Made by a program: the position numbers and the translations under genes. The notes below the pieces were generated by a model, which was not told where the DNA came from, ran no database searches, and saw only the letters and a program-made list of their open reading frames with translations. This document shows positions 57,712-64,000 of a stretch of DNA of 64,000 nucleotides, one piece after another; within the stretch, counting starts at the first letter, position 1, and each line of letters opens with the position of its first letter. The DNA is from Martinezella rhizogenes (GTDB lineage: Bacteria > Pseudomonadota > Alphaproteobacteria > Rhizobiales > Rhizobiaceae), in NCBI RefSeq assembly GCF_000799715.1, contig NZ_JUHG01000017.1, positions 248,001-312,000 on the forward strand, read 5' to 3'.

Positions 57712-58134
57712 CTACTCCATGGATTCCAAAAGTCCGACGACCGCTTTGCGAACCTGTGGCATGGCCGCGACGAACGCCTTCGCCAGACGCCGACCTTCGG
57801 CGGTATGCTGGATGACCGTGACGCTTTCTCTTTCCGCGTCCGTCGGGTTCCTCTCAGCCGCATTGAGAAAGCCTTCAAAGAAATAGGAAACGGGCCTCTG
57901 AAGGGCTGTCGCTATTTCGAACAGCTTCGAGGCGCTGACGCGATTGGCGCCGATTTCGTATTTTTGGACTTGTTGAAATGTCACTCCGAGGCATTTCGCG
58001 AGAGCTTCCTGGGACATTCGCTGCTCTTTGCGCGCAAGACGAATTTGCTGTCCAACGTAAATATCCACGGGATGGCATCCCGACGCATCGGTCGATGCAT
58101 TATGACGTTTTCTGCTCGTGACAATGTTGCTCAT
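57712..58134 (-). CDS. XRE-family (PraR-like) regulator
   Basis: 140-residue regulator. Residues ~23-90 form an XRE helix-turn-helix: HPVDIYVGQQIRLARKEQRMSQEALAKCLGVTFQQVQKYEIGANRVSASKLFEIATALQRPVSYFFEGF. This pattern, including VTFQQVQKYEIGANRVSASKLFEIA, is close to the rhizobial PraR/PhrR group involved in adhesion and quorum sensing. The tail holds a short helical domain (AEGRRLAKAFVAAMPQVRKAVVGLLESME). The gene is followed by the RIME1-like repeat. An AT-rich divergent region (58135-58591) lies upstream. It is a paralogue candidate, not proven PraR. Confidence 0.88.
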   Translation of the reverse strand: MSNIVTSRKRHNASTDASGCHPVDIYVGQQIRLARKEQRMSQEALAKCLGVTFQQVQKYEIGANRVSASKLFEIATALQRPVSYFFEGFLNAAERNPTDAERESVTVIQHTAEGRRLAKAFVAAMPQVRKAVVGLLESME

Positions 58135-58591
58135 ATTGGCGTCCGATCAGTTCTGCCTCCCCGCGCGCAGGTGGCGAGCATCATCTTCATGGGTATAGCC
58201 AGGATAATCTTGTTCTTTTAGATGGATTATATTGTCATACTTGACCATATATTCGTGTGATAATAGTAATTTAAGCATAATGTACCATAAACATATCCAC
58301 TACTTCAACAATAACAATTTCATGTCTCTAGATATTGTTTAAAATTACTCGAAATGACGAGGGCGCTGCGTGGTTGCCCCGGAAACCGCCGAAACTTGCC
58401 ATCGCGGCAATATGCAAAACTTGGCATCCGCGCCATCGCCCTCCTCAAACAGGACGAACCTGGATGCCACGATATGCATGGTCACCACGGATGTTCCAGA
58501 TCATGCCTTGAAGCCGATCGGAACTATCCAGCCAGCCGCCTCGTTTCCTTGGATATCGCAACCGTTTGCGTGCCGCATAAGGAGCATACGA
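58135..58591. other. AT-rich upstream region, no gene
   Basis: 457 bases between the divergent XRE gene and the unknown gene at 58592. About 58210-58350 is strongly AT-rich (runs such as TAATAGTAATTTAAGC and CAATAACAATTTC), unlike the rest of the window, and probably holds promoters for both directions. The frame open from 58370 has no ribosome site before 58592. Confidence 0.55.
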
Positions 58592-59131
58592 ATGCCAAAC
58601 AGGGTCAAGACGGGCGGAAACAAACCGTTCAAGGAAACCAGCCGCAACGCTGTCGGGCAATCTGTGGAAGCTCAGGCTCAATTGCGCGATGCTGCCAGAG
58701 AGTCATCGACGTTTGTGGGACGCGGCGAGACGCTCGGCGTTTACGAATTGGTGCCTATCGCAGCCTTCAATGATCCTAATTGGGACATTGCACCCTCGCG
58801 TGGCAAGATGTTGGTTGCGGCGCGGACAACAGGCGATGCGCGTGTCGTGGCAGCCGCCTTTGAAGGCAACTTCATGAACGTCAGATCCATGCCGGGCATG
58901 AGCATTGCGACGATGGGAGCAAGTGCGTTCCGAAACGAGAAACTCTACACGGTCATAGAAATCGACAGAGACCGTCGTGATTTAGACCGTGGTGTGATGG
59001 AGATCTCTGACACTGGGGAAATTGCTAGTGAGGCCTTAAGGGCCGATTTCGATGCGCGTCGTCATGATGGCAGGTCGCCTGGTGCCGAATCGCTGGCACG
59101 GTGGGACAACGAAGGCGGCGCTAGCGCCTGA
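58592..59131 (+). CDS. Hypothetical protein
   Basis: 179-residue protein not recognised. The start at 58592 is set by AAGGAG 7 nt upstream; the longer frame from 58370 is rejected. The N-terminus is basic (MPNRVKTGGNKPFKETSRNAVGQ). The middle has a beta-type core (LGVYELVPIAAFNDPNWDIAPSRGKMLVAARTTGDARVVAAAFEGNF). The C-terminal third is Arg/Asp-rich (IDRDRRDLDRGVMEISDTGEIASEALRADFDARRHDG). No signal peptide or membrane segment. Neighbours are also orphan small genes. Confidence 0.6.
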   Translation: MPNRVKTGGNKPFKETSRNAVGQSVEAQAQLRDAARESSTFVGRGETLGVYELVPIAAFNDPNWDIAPSRGKMLVAARTTGDARVVAAAFEGNFMNVRSMPGMSIATMGASAFRNEKLYTVIEIDRDRRDLDRGVMEISDTGEIASEALRADFDARRHDGRSPGAESLARWDNEGGASA

Positions 59132-59241
59132 TGGCCGTAACACTCCAAAGGGCATCTTTGTCAGAGATTCCTTATTCCTTCGGGCGAGCACGGAGCCGTC
59201 AAAATTGCGCATCATGATGATATAACCAATGGAGCTATGCC

Positions 59242-59433
59242 ATGTCCAAGAAAATGGTCGAAGCAACCGTCAAGAAACGTGGCAGGCGCTTGGCGGTCGG
59301 AATAATGAACACGACCCAAGCGCTCGATATGCCTGAAACGAAGGGTATGGAGTTTTCGCATCCTGATGAGAAGCCGGGAGAAACCGAGGTGAGACTTACG
59401 CAAAGCGAGCTTGCCGAAGTGGTGAAACCCTGA
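59242..59433 (+). CDS. Small hypothetical protein
   Basis: 63-residue protein: a basic N-terminus (MSKKMVEATVKKRGRRLAVGIMNTT) followed by an acidic C-terminus (DEKPGETEVRLTQSELAEVV). GGAG lies 7 nt before the ATG. It is not recognised. It might pair with or regulate the gene at 58592, but only its proximity supports this. Confidence 0.5.
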   Translation: MSKKMVEATVKKRGRRLAVGIMNTTQALDMPETKGMEFSHPDEKPGETEVRLTQSELAEVVKP

Positions 59434-59578
59434 ACGTGCCTATGATGCAGGTATCCGAAATTAGGTACGCTGGGTGGGCAAGCTTAGTGCGGTTCATACA
59501 TGCCCGCCCGGCGATGGGTGCATTTACGGAGACGCCCCATCTTCAAGGCGCTACGCTATACGAGGGAGCGCGAGATCG

Positions 59579-59893
59579 CTATGATCCAGCGCTCTTTCCC
59601 GCCCTATCGTCTGATCCAGAAACCAGTCCTATACTGATTGCATTTTCGTACGAGGTTTGGACCGCTTCGATGGCCAATTGTGCCGATGCGGTATAACCTT
59701 GGCGCAGGGCCTCTAAACTGGGATCGGATCCGGTCGTGCTCGACCAATGCCAGAGTCCGTTGAAACGCGGCCGCGGCTCGAGGAAAACTCTGCCGATCAT
59801 CCTGTCACCCGAAAATCCCACGAAGTCGTTTTCCGGCGCCAGCTCGAGCGGGCACCAACGATAGGCAGGCACGTCCTCACTCGCGATTGTCAT
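59579..59893 (-). CDS. Small hypothetical protein
   Basis: 104-residue protein not recognised. It starts MTIASEDVPAYRWCPLELAPENDFVGFSGDRMIGRVFLEPRPRFNGLWHWSSTTGSDPSLEALRQGYTAS, split across its length, and ends in a Ser/Gly-rich tail. The aromatic-rich centre looks like a real beta-structured protein, unlike the plus-strand frame over the same bases. A weak GAAAGATC is the only ribosome site at 59893; a start at 59944 is possible. It lies 18-70 nt upstream of the minus-strand kinase end, on the same strand. Confidence 0.5.
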   Translation of the reverse strand: MTIASEDVPAYRWCPLELAPENDFVGFSGDRMIGRVFLEPRPRFNGLWHWSSTTGSDPSLEALRQGYTASAQLAIEAVQTSYENAISIGLVSGSDDRAGKSAGS

Positions 59894-59962
59894 GAATTGA
59901 TCTTTCACTCTAGGGAAATGTTGGTTGCTCAGTGATGACCGCAATTGGCGGACTGATGTTGA

Positions 59963-60982
59963 TCATATGTGGACGATGGACACTTTCGTTCCCGGTTTGG
60001 CGGCAACAGTCGTGAATTCCGCTTCGAGTTGCTTTGCCATCGCCTCGACGATTCCCGTTCCCAGACCGGGCTTCGAGCTCGCCGGATCTGCAGGAACGCC
60101 GACGCCATCGTCGCTTACCGACATCGACCACTGCGTCTTGTTCGAGTGATAGTCGACAATGATCTTACCGTTGCGATGGCTGGGGAAGGCGTGCTTGAGA
60201 GCATTGATCACCAATTCCGTGACGATCAGGCCGAGGCTGACCGAGACATTGGCTTTCGTCATGCTGTCATCGACATTGACTTCAATAGAAAGCTCGCTCG
60301 GATCCTGGATCATCGATGCGCCAAGGCTTTTGCAGAGCTGCTCAAAATATGGCCGGAGCCGAACGTCGCCCAGTCTGGAAGTAGCCAATTGCTGCTGGAC
60401 GGCAGCGATCGACATTACCCGGCTGTGCGCCGAGTGCAGATGTGTGCGGGTTTCCTCCGATGGCACTTTTCGCGCGCTTTGCATCAGGATGCTGGCAATG
60501 ATCTGCAGGCTGTTCGCTACCCGGTGTCGGACCTCCTGCAAAAGGATTTCTTTCTCCCGCAAGAGATCATCCTTGAGCTTTTCCGCGAGACGAGCGTCGG
60601 TGACATCGGAAACGGAAAGAAGAAGCCGGATATGGTCCGGGTCTCCATAATCGAGTTTCTGCGCGTTCAACACCAGGCGTCGCGATGCCTGACCTTCACG
60701 ATTGAGGTCCATCTCGTAGGCATGGATATTGGCGGCCCCGGCAGCGGTGGCGTGCAGCAAAGAGGACAATTGCCGCACATTCCATTCTCCATTGCCCAAG
60801 CTCGACAGCCGTCGGTTGGGCACCTCGACCGGCTCGATCTGGAATTCGCGGCAGAAAGATTCGCTTACGGCAATCACCGTCAGATCGCCGTCCAGAAGCA
60901 ATAGCGGCGCGCTCGACGAGGCAACCACCGCCAAGGCAAGATTAAGCGCGCCTTCAGGCGGCAGGGGGGAGAGAGTGGCCAT
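59963..60982 (-). CDS. HisKA_2/HWE-type sensor histidine kinase with PAS-like domain
   Basis: 339-residue cytoplasmic kinase. The N-terminal ~125 residues form a PAS-like sensor (APLLLLDGDLTVIAVSESFCREFQI to LLLSVSDVTDARLAEKL). The dimerisation motif LLQEVRHRVANSLQIIASILMQSARKV is of HisKA_2 type (RHRVxN), with a phospho-accepting His in RHRV. The ATPase domain has LGLIVTELVINALKHAFP and SVSDDGVGVPAD, GLGTGIVEAMAKQLEAEF. Such kinases in alphaproteobacteria often feed general stress response (PhyR) or light/redox signalling. No partner regulator is adjacent, so it is an orphan kinase. Confidence 0.88.
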   Translation of the reverse strand: MATLSPLPPEGALNLALAVVASSSAPLLLLDGDLTVIAVSESFCREFQIEPVEVPNRRLSSLGNGEWNVRQLSSLLHATAAGAANIHAYEMDLNREGQASRRLVLNAQKLDYGDPDHIRLLLSVSDVTDARLAEKLKDDLLREKEILLQEVRHRVANSLQIIASILMQSARKVPSEETRTHLHSAHSRVMSIAAVQQQLATSRLGDVRLRPYFEQLCKSLGASMIQDPSELSIEVNVDDSMTKANVSVSLGLIVTELVINALKHAFPSHRNGKIIVDYHSNKTQWSMSVSDDGVGVPADPASSKPGLGTGIVEAMAKQLEAEFTTVAAKPGTKVSIVHI

Positions 60983-61302
60983 GGTTTGATGTCCTCAGGG
61001 GCCGGAGGCTCGCGGTGCGAAAGCCTTCCCCGGTATGGACGTCGTCGTTCAAGACAGCGCCTGCTGTTATGCACGTTTGCGGACAATAGCACGGATCGAC
61101 GGCGCGGCGATAAGAATTACTTGCACATGCTCGTGATGGTGCGGATCTTTCATAGAATACTATCCTTTACGGACGGGGTGTTGGTTTCCGTCGTTTTGTT
61201 TGTCCAGCCGCTTTATGGAACCACGTCCGCGATCGGACGTTTCTGTGTGGCTATATCGGACACTGTCGGCATTTCGCTGGCATTCCCGAATGGGAGGAAA
61301 AC
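60983..61302. other. Divergent intergenic region, no gene
   Basis: 320 bases between the kinase start and the YTFD-motif lipoprotein-like gene. It should hold promoters for both genes. No palindrome or gene stands out. GAGGAAAAC just before 61303 is the ribosome site of the next gene. Confidence 0.5.
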
Positions 61303-61674
61303 ATGAAAACGCTGTTAATCGCGATCGGCCTTTTGGCCGCAACAACCTTGCCGGCTCTGGCAGCCGAACCCGTTAAGATGGTCGACACCAAAATGGGCAA
61401 GGTCATGACTACTGAAAACGGCATGACCCTCTACACCTTCGACAAGGATGCCCAGGGGAAATCAAACTGCGATAAGGATTGCCTCAAAAAATGGCCCGCC
61501 TTTCATGCTGCCAACAAGGCCAAGGCAGAGGGTGAGTGGTCTCTGGTCAAGGACGCCAATGGGAAAGAAATGTGGGCCTATGGCGGCAAACCACTTTATA
61601 CTTTTGCAGGAGATAAAAAGTCCGGCGACATGACCGGCGACGGCGTCGGCCAAGTTTGGCATGTGGCCAAATAG
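61303..61674 (+). CDS. Secreted YTFD-motif protein (COG4315-like)
   Basis: 123-residue exported protein. The signal peptide is MKTLLIAIGLLAATTLPALA, probably cleaved before AEP; no lipobox Cys is present. The mature part holds two copies of the repeat typical of COG4315 proteins: MTLYTFDKDAQGKSNCDKDCLKKWPAF (with two Cys) and KPLYTFAGDKKSGDMTGDGVGQVWHV. Function is not known; members sit in the periplasm or envelope. GAGGAAAAC is the ribosome site. It ends before a hairpin at 61695-61724. Confidence 0.85.
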   Translation: MKTLLIAIGLLAATTLPALAAEPVKMVDTKMGKVMTTENGMTLYTFDKDAQGKSNCDKDCLKKWPAFHAANKAKAEGEWSLVKDANGKEMWAYGGKPLYTFAGDKKSGDMTGDGVGQVWHVAK

Positions 61675-61694
61675 CTGGATCGCGCGCTTTGGAG

Positions 61695-61724
61695 AGAGGG
61701 CGGTGATCCTTGGATCGCCCTCTG
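61695..61724 (+). terminator. Hairpin after the YTFD-motif gene
   Basis: AGAGGGCG (61695-61702) pairs with CGCCCTCT (61717-61724 region), with an inner ATCC/GGAT stem separated by a small bulge. It lies 21 bases past the stop. No T-tract, so a Rho-assisted or structural terminator. Confidence 0.55.
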
Positions 61725-61886
61725 TCGCACAGCCAGTAAGAGCAAGGGTATGGATTGGAGGAAGGCATAGCAACATAGCGCGCGGAACATCCAGCCGTCT
61801 CCATTGCGGCAAACCGCAATAGGTCCTGATACCGCCTTCATATCAGGTGGCGCATACTGTTACATTCGTTGAGCAAGCTTACCGCT

Positions 61887-62270
61887 TCAATCTTGAATTC
61901 GCGGCCGGGCTTTCGTCTCTGCATTCACACCTTCGGGCGCCGAAGAAAGCATCTCATCCCGGTGTCCGCGAAACGGGCTATAGGCAAAAAGCCCAGATCC
62001 AACGTCTGGGGACCTCCGAATGTCACGTCCGAGCAATTTCACATAAACGACGTAAAACAACAGATGTGGGAAAACGTAACCGGCTTCAAGCACGATGGCT
62101 AAGAGAGCAGTCCACACAAAGATTTGCGTTACCGAAGTTCCGGTGCCGATATTTATGGCTGCGTAACCCACCATGATAGCAAGTACTATAATGGTGAAGT
62201 GAAGGATCGGCACTCTTAGGGCGCACAAAGCGCCGACTACAAATGAAAGAACGAGGCCCCATGCCATCAA
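61887..62270 (-). CDS. Small membrane protein of unknown function
   Basis: 127-residue protein with about three to four membrane helices (GLVLSFVVGALCALRVPILHFTIIVLAIMVGYAAI, TQIFVWTALLAIVLEAGYVFPHLLFYVVYVKLL) and a short cytoplasmic, charged tail. Not recognised. ATGs at 62270 and 62267 are both usable. It lies downstream of the ExoF-like export gene on the same strand, 278 bases away. A link to exopolysaccharide production is possible because small membrane regulators are common there, but the sequence gives no proof. Confidence 0.65.
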   Translation of the reverse strand: MMAWGLVLSFVVGALCALRVPILHFTIIVLAIMVGYAAINIGTGTSVTQIFVWTALLAIVLEAGYVFPHLLFYVVYVKLLGRDIRRSPDVGSGLFAYSPFRGHRDEMLSSAPEGVNAETKARPRIQD

Positions 62271-62548
62271 ACGTTCAACTCCGAGTATCCGATCCAGAAT
62301 CGGTATTGCTATCAGTATCAGTTATCTCCGCTCGTAGAACAAGCCGGAATCATGGCCTAGCCCAGTAATTCTGGGAAGTTACTGGACTTTCTTGCAATAA
62401 TAATCCGCGCTACGGAAACTTCGCTATCATAAGGCGAAATAGGCGCTGGATAGACCACACGATAGACGTGAATTACCACGGACGTATGGTGTTCCGGCTT
62501 TCGCGGCACCGCTGGATAGCCACAATCTTCAGGAGAGAAACTCGGTGT

Positions 62549-63907
62549 TCAAGGAGTAATGGCGGGCTTGATACTGGTGTTCGTCGCCTGCTCGGAAGAC
62601 ATCGTCTTTTGGTCTTCCACGCGAATGACATCCCCCGGAACGACTGGATCATTGTCGCCGACGACGATGGTCCGCAAGGTGCCGTCGACGATGCGGTCGA
62701 TCGTTGTTACGAGCGTGCGCTGGCCGTCATCCGCTGCCATGCTTGCCGCCGCTGCCGGAGCGCGAGCCTGGATATTCTCAAGCAGTCCACGCGTCGTCGT
62801 CGTTTTCTCCCGATTGGAGGCAAGGCGATCGCGTACTTCGGTGGCCTCGGTCAATGCCTGTACGCGGTAGCGGTTGCTGGCATCGGCAATATCGCCGTCT
62901 GCCTTTGCAATGTCCTGCCGTGCCTTGAGATTGGCGAGCGCAACGTCGAGATTCTGGCTCTGGAGCTGCGCCAGGTTCTGGTTGGCCCCGAGCTCTCGGG
63001 ACGACACGGTCAGCCCCTGGGAAATCAGTTTGCTGACCGTCCCCACATCCTTGTTGGCGAGCTCGATCTGCTTGGCAAGCGAGACCGCCTTGGAATTCAA
63101 TGCCTCTATCTGGTTGGTTGCAAGCAGCTTGGCCTGATTGAGGGCGTCGATCTCGGTGCTCAACGACCGCTGGCGTGTGTCGAAGAGATCCTGTTCCTCA
63201 CGCATCATGCGATCGACCGTTGCGTCACCCGCCCGGGTCATCAACTCCGGCGGAAAGGCGATCGAGGGTTGGGCCTGCGTAACGGCGTCCAGACGCGCCT
63301 GTCGGGCAAGAAGGCTGAGGCGCTCGACCTCCAGCGTTCGCAGGTCGCCGCGAGCAACCAGAGCGTCGCGCTGCAGGCCGACAAGATTTGGGTCGATCAA
63401 CCCGAAGATCCCTCCCGCCATGCTCAGGGCCTGAACGACCGTAAGGCCGGGGCTGTAGCTATATTTTCCCGGCCTGGTCACCAGCCCGGTGAGGAAGAAC
63501 GGGCGGTACTCTGCCACCTCGACGGACGCATTGGGACGTTTCTGCATGCCGACTTGCGTCTTCAAGCGCTCGCCGATGGATTCGGAGACCTGTTCCAAGG
63601 TCATGCCGGCGGCCGGTACTGTCCCGATGATGGGCATCGACAAGTTGCCCGCCGTCGATATGACGAACTCCCCGGTGAGCGGCGCCCACTCGACCGCCGC
63701 CCCGGCCATCGGCCGCCATTCGAACACCCGGATCTTCAGTTTGTCCTGGGGGCCGAGAACATAATCGTCTGCCAAGGCATTGGAAATACCCAGTATTTCG
63801 AACAGGGCGATCGCAGCCAGAAAGGACAGGCGGCAAGCTGAAGGAAGCCGCCGCCCAGGATAGGCGATATCCGGCGCGCGGCTTGTTAAAACAGCATCTG
63901 ATCGCAT
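62549..63907 (-). CDS. ExoF/Wza-like polysaccharide export protein
   Basis: 452-residue exported protein of the polysaccharide export (Wza/ExoF) family, forming a periplasmic/outer-membrane channel component for exopolysaccharide. A signal segment lies at about residues 27-47 (RLSFLAAIALFEILGISNALA). The export domain DYVLGPQDKLKIRVFEW follows, then TAGNLSMPIIGTVPAAGMTLEQVSESIGERL, and an SLBB-like FLTGLVTRPGKYSYSPGLTVVQALSMAGG. The rest is a long coiled coil (about 240-380) with a C-terminal PGDVIRVED strand. The long coiled coil sets ExoF-like proteins apart from Wza. AGGAG precedes the start. Confidence 0.9.
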   Translation of the reverse strand: MRSDAVLTSRAPDIAYPGRRLPSACRLSFLAAIALFEILGISNALADDYVLGPQDKLKIRVFEWRPMAGAAVEWAPLTGEFVISTAGNLSMPIIGTVPAAGMTLEQVSESIGERLKTQVGMQKRPNASVEVAEYRPFFLTGLVTRPGKYSYSPGLTVVQALSMAGGIFGLIDPNLVGLQRDALVARGDLRTLEVERLSLLARQARLDAVTQAQPSIAFPPELMTRAGDATVDRMMREEQDLFDTRQRSLSTEIDALNQAKLLATNQIEALNSKAVSLAKQIELANKDVGTVSKLISQGLTVSSRELGANQNLAQLQSQNLDVALANLKARQDIAKADGDIADASNRYRVQALTEATEVRDRLASNREKTTTTRGLLENIQARAPAAAASMAADDGQRTLVTTIDRIVDGTLRTIVVGDNDPVVPGDVIRVEDQKTMSSEQATNTSIKPAITP

Positions 63908-63913
63908 GACGTT

Positions 63914-64000
63914 TCACTCCTGTCCGCCACCGGTGGCGACCTTCTGCAAATGGCCGACATTGGTGCGCTCAACGATTGATTTGCTGACGAAAGACTTGAA
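63914..64000 (-). CDS. C-terminal end of an upstream gene
   Basis: On the minus strand the frame open from the right edge ends at 63914 with SKSIVERTNVGHLQKVATG and then GGQE. Only 28 residues are visible, too few to identify a family. It ends 6 nt before the ExoF-like gene, so the two are in one operon, probably for exopolysaccharide synthesis. Confidence 0.6.
   Translation of the reverse strand, partial: FKSFVSKSIVERTNVGHLQKVATGGGQE

Noticed and set aside
59436..59696. An 86-codon plus-strand frame overlapping the small gene at 59579-59893
   Set aside because: No good ribosome site. The minus-strand translation looks more protein-like, although both are weakly supported.
62468..63841. A 457-codon plus-strand frame across the ExoF-like gene
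   Set aside because: It is antisense to a recognised polysaccharide export protein. The long coiled coil of that protein yields an open antisense frame by composition.
1..64000. Search by eye for rRNA, tRNA, riboswitches, CRISPR arrays, intact transposases, integrases or prophage genes
   Set aside because: None could be supported. The nearest hints of mobility are the LysR remnant, the questionable frame at 50963-51430 and the RIME1-like repeat.

Overview
The window looks like a chromosome or large-replicon segment of a Rhizobium-type alphaproteobacterium (Rhizobiaceae). The sequence is GC-rich. It is packed with ABC importers for sugars, amino acids and phosphorylated compounds, and it carries LacI, IclR, LysR and XRE regulators, DUF6481 and other small rhizobial proteins, and an ExoF/Wza-like polysaccharide export protein. 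A ~110 bp double palindrome resembles the rhizobial RIME1 element. No rRNA, tRNA, CRISPR array, replication origin, intact transposase or intact integrase was seen.

Layout. (1) 1-6086: a sulfur-scavenging operon, with a MetQ-MetN-MetI-type importer followed by two tandem SfnB/DszC-like flavin oxidoreductases and a DszA/SnaA/NtaA-type monooxygenase. (2) 6281-15199: an unusual two-domain winged-helix regulator, a GH51 arabinofuranosidase and a five-gene Dpp/Opp-type importer, probably for arabinose-containing oligosaccharides. (3) 15236-18181: a secreted beta-propeller protein with a divergent LysR regulator, and a small SnoaL/DUF4440-like periplasmic protein. (4) 18382-22968: a signalling operon with a NarL-type kinase, its response regulator, a CHASE3-HAMP-PAS hybrid kinase and a lone receiver, all joined by 4-nt stop/start overlaps. 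(5) 23044-23385: a glycine-zipper exported protein. (6) 23535-29835: an acid-sugar (threonate/erythronate) catabolic operon, otnC-otnK-otnI-dehydrogenase-MFS, facing a LacI regulator across three near-identical palindromic operators. (7) 30028-34447: a polar-amino-acid-type ABC importer with RidA and IclR proteins behind a promoter carrying two operators exactly 20 bp apart. (8) 34585-35199: an orphan membrane-anchored protein. (9) 35258-44077: a LacI-controlled sugar system with an LsrB/RhaS-like binding protein, RbsA/RbsC-like transporter, FGGY kinase, class II aldolase and a divergent sugar 3-epimerase-like protein. (10) 44141-51430: an accessory-looking patch with a methyltransferase, a LysR remnant, a B12-type radical SAM protein, two small charged proteins, a cold-shock protein, a more AT-rich secreted beta-helix protein and a poorly supported frame. 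(11) 51738-57464: an Fbp/Afu/Pot-type ABC importer coupled to a glycerophosphodiesterase, converging on an inositol-monophosphatase-family gene. (12) 57541-62270: a RIME1-like repeat, an XRE regulator, several orphan small genes, an HWE/HisKA_2 kinase, a secreted YTFD-motif protein and a small membrane protein. (13) 62549-64000: an ExoF/Wza-like export protein and the tail of an upstream gene.

Recurring themes. Most operons pair an importer with the enzymes for its probable substrate and a local regulator. Gene-to-gene overlaps of 1-14 nt indicate translational coupling. Strong hairpins lie just downstream of the binding-protein gene in three of the importers, consistent with making more binding protein than membrane components. 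All functions come from motifs and gene context read by eye. Substrates are inferences, and no database search was run.
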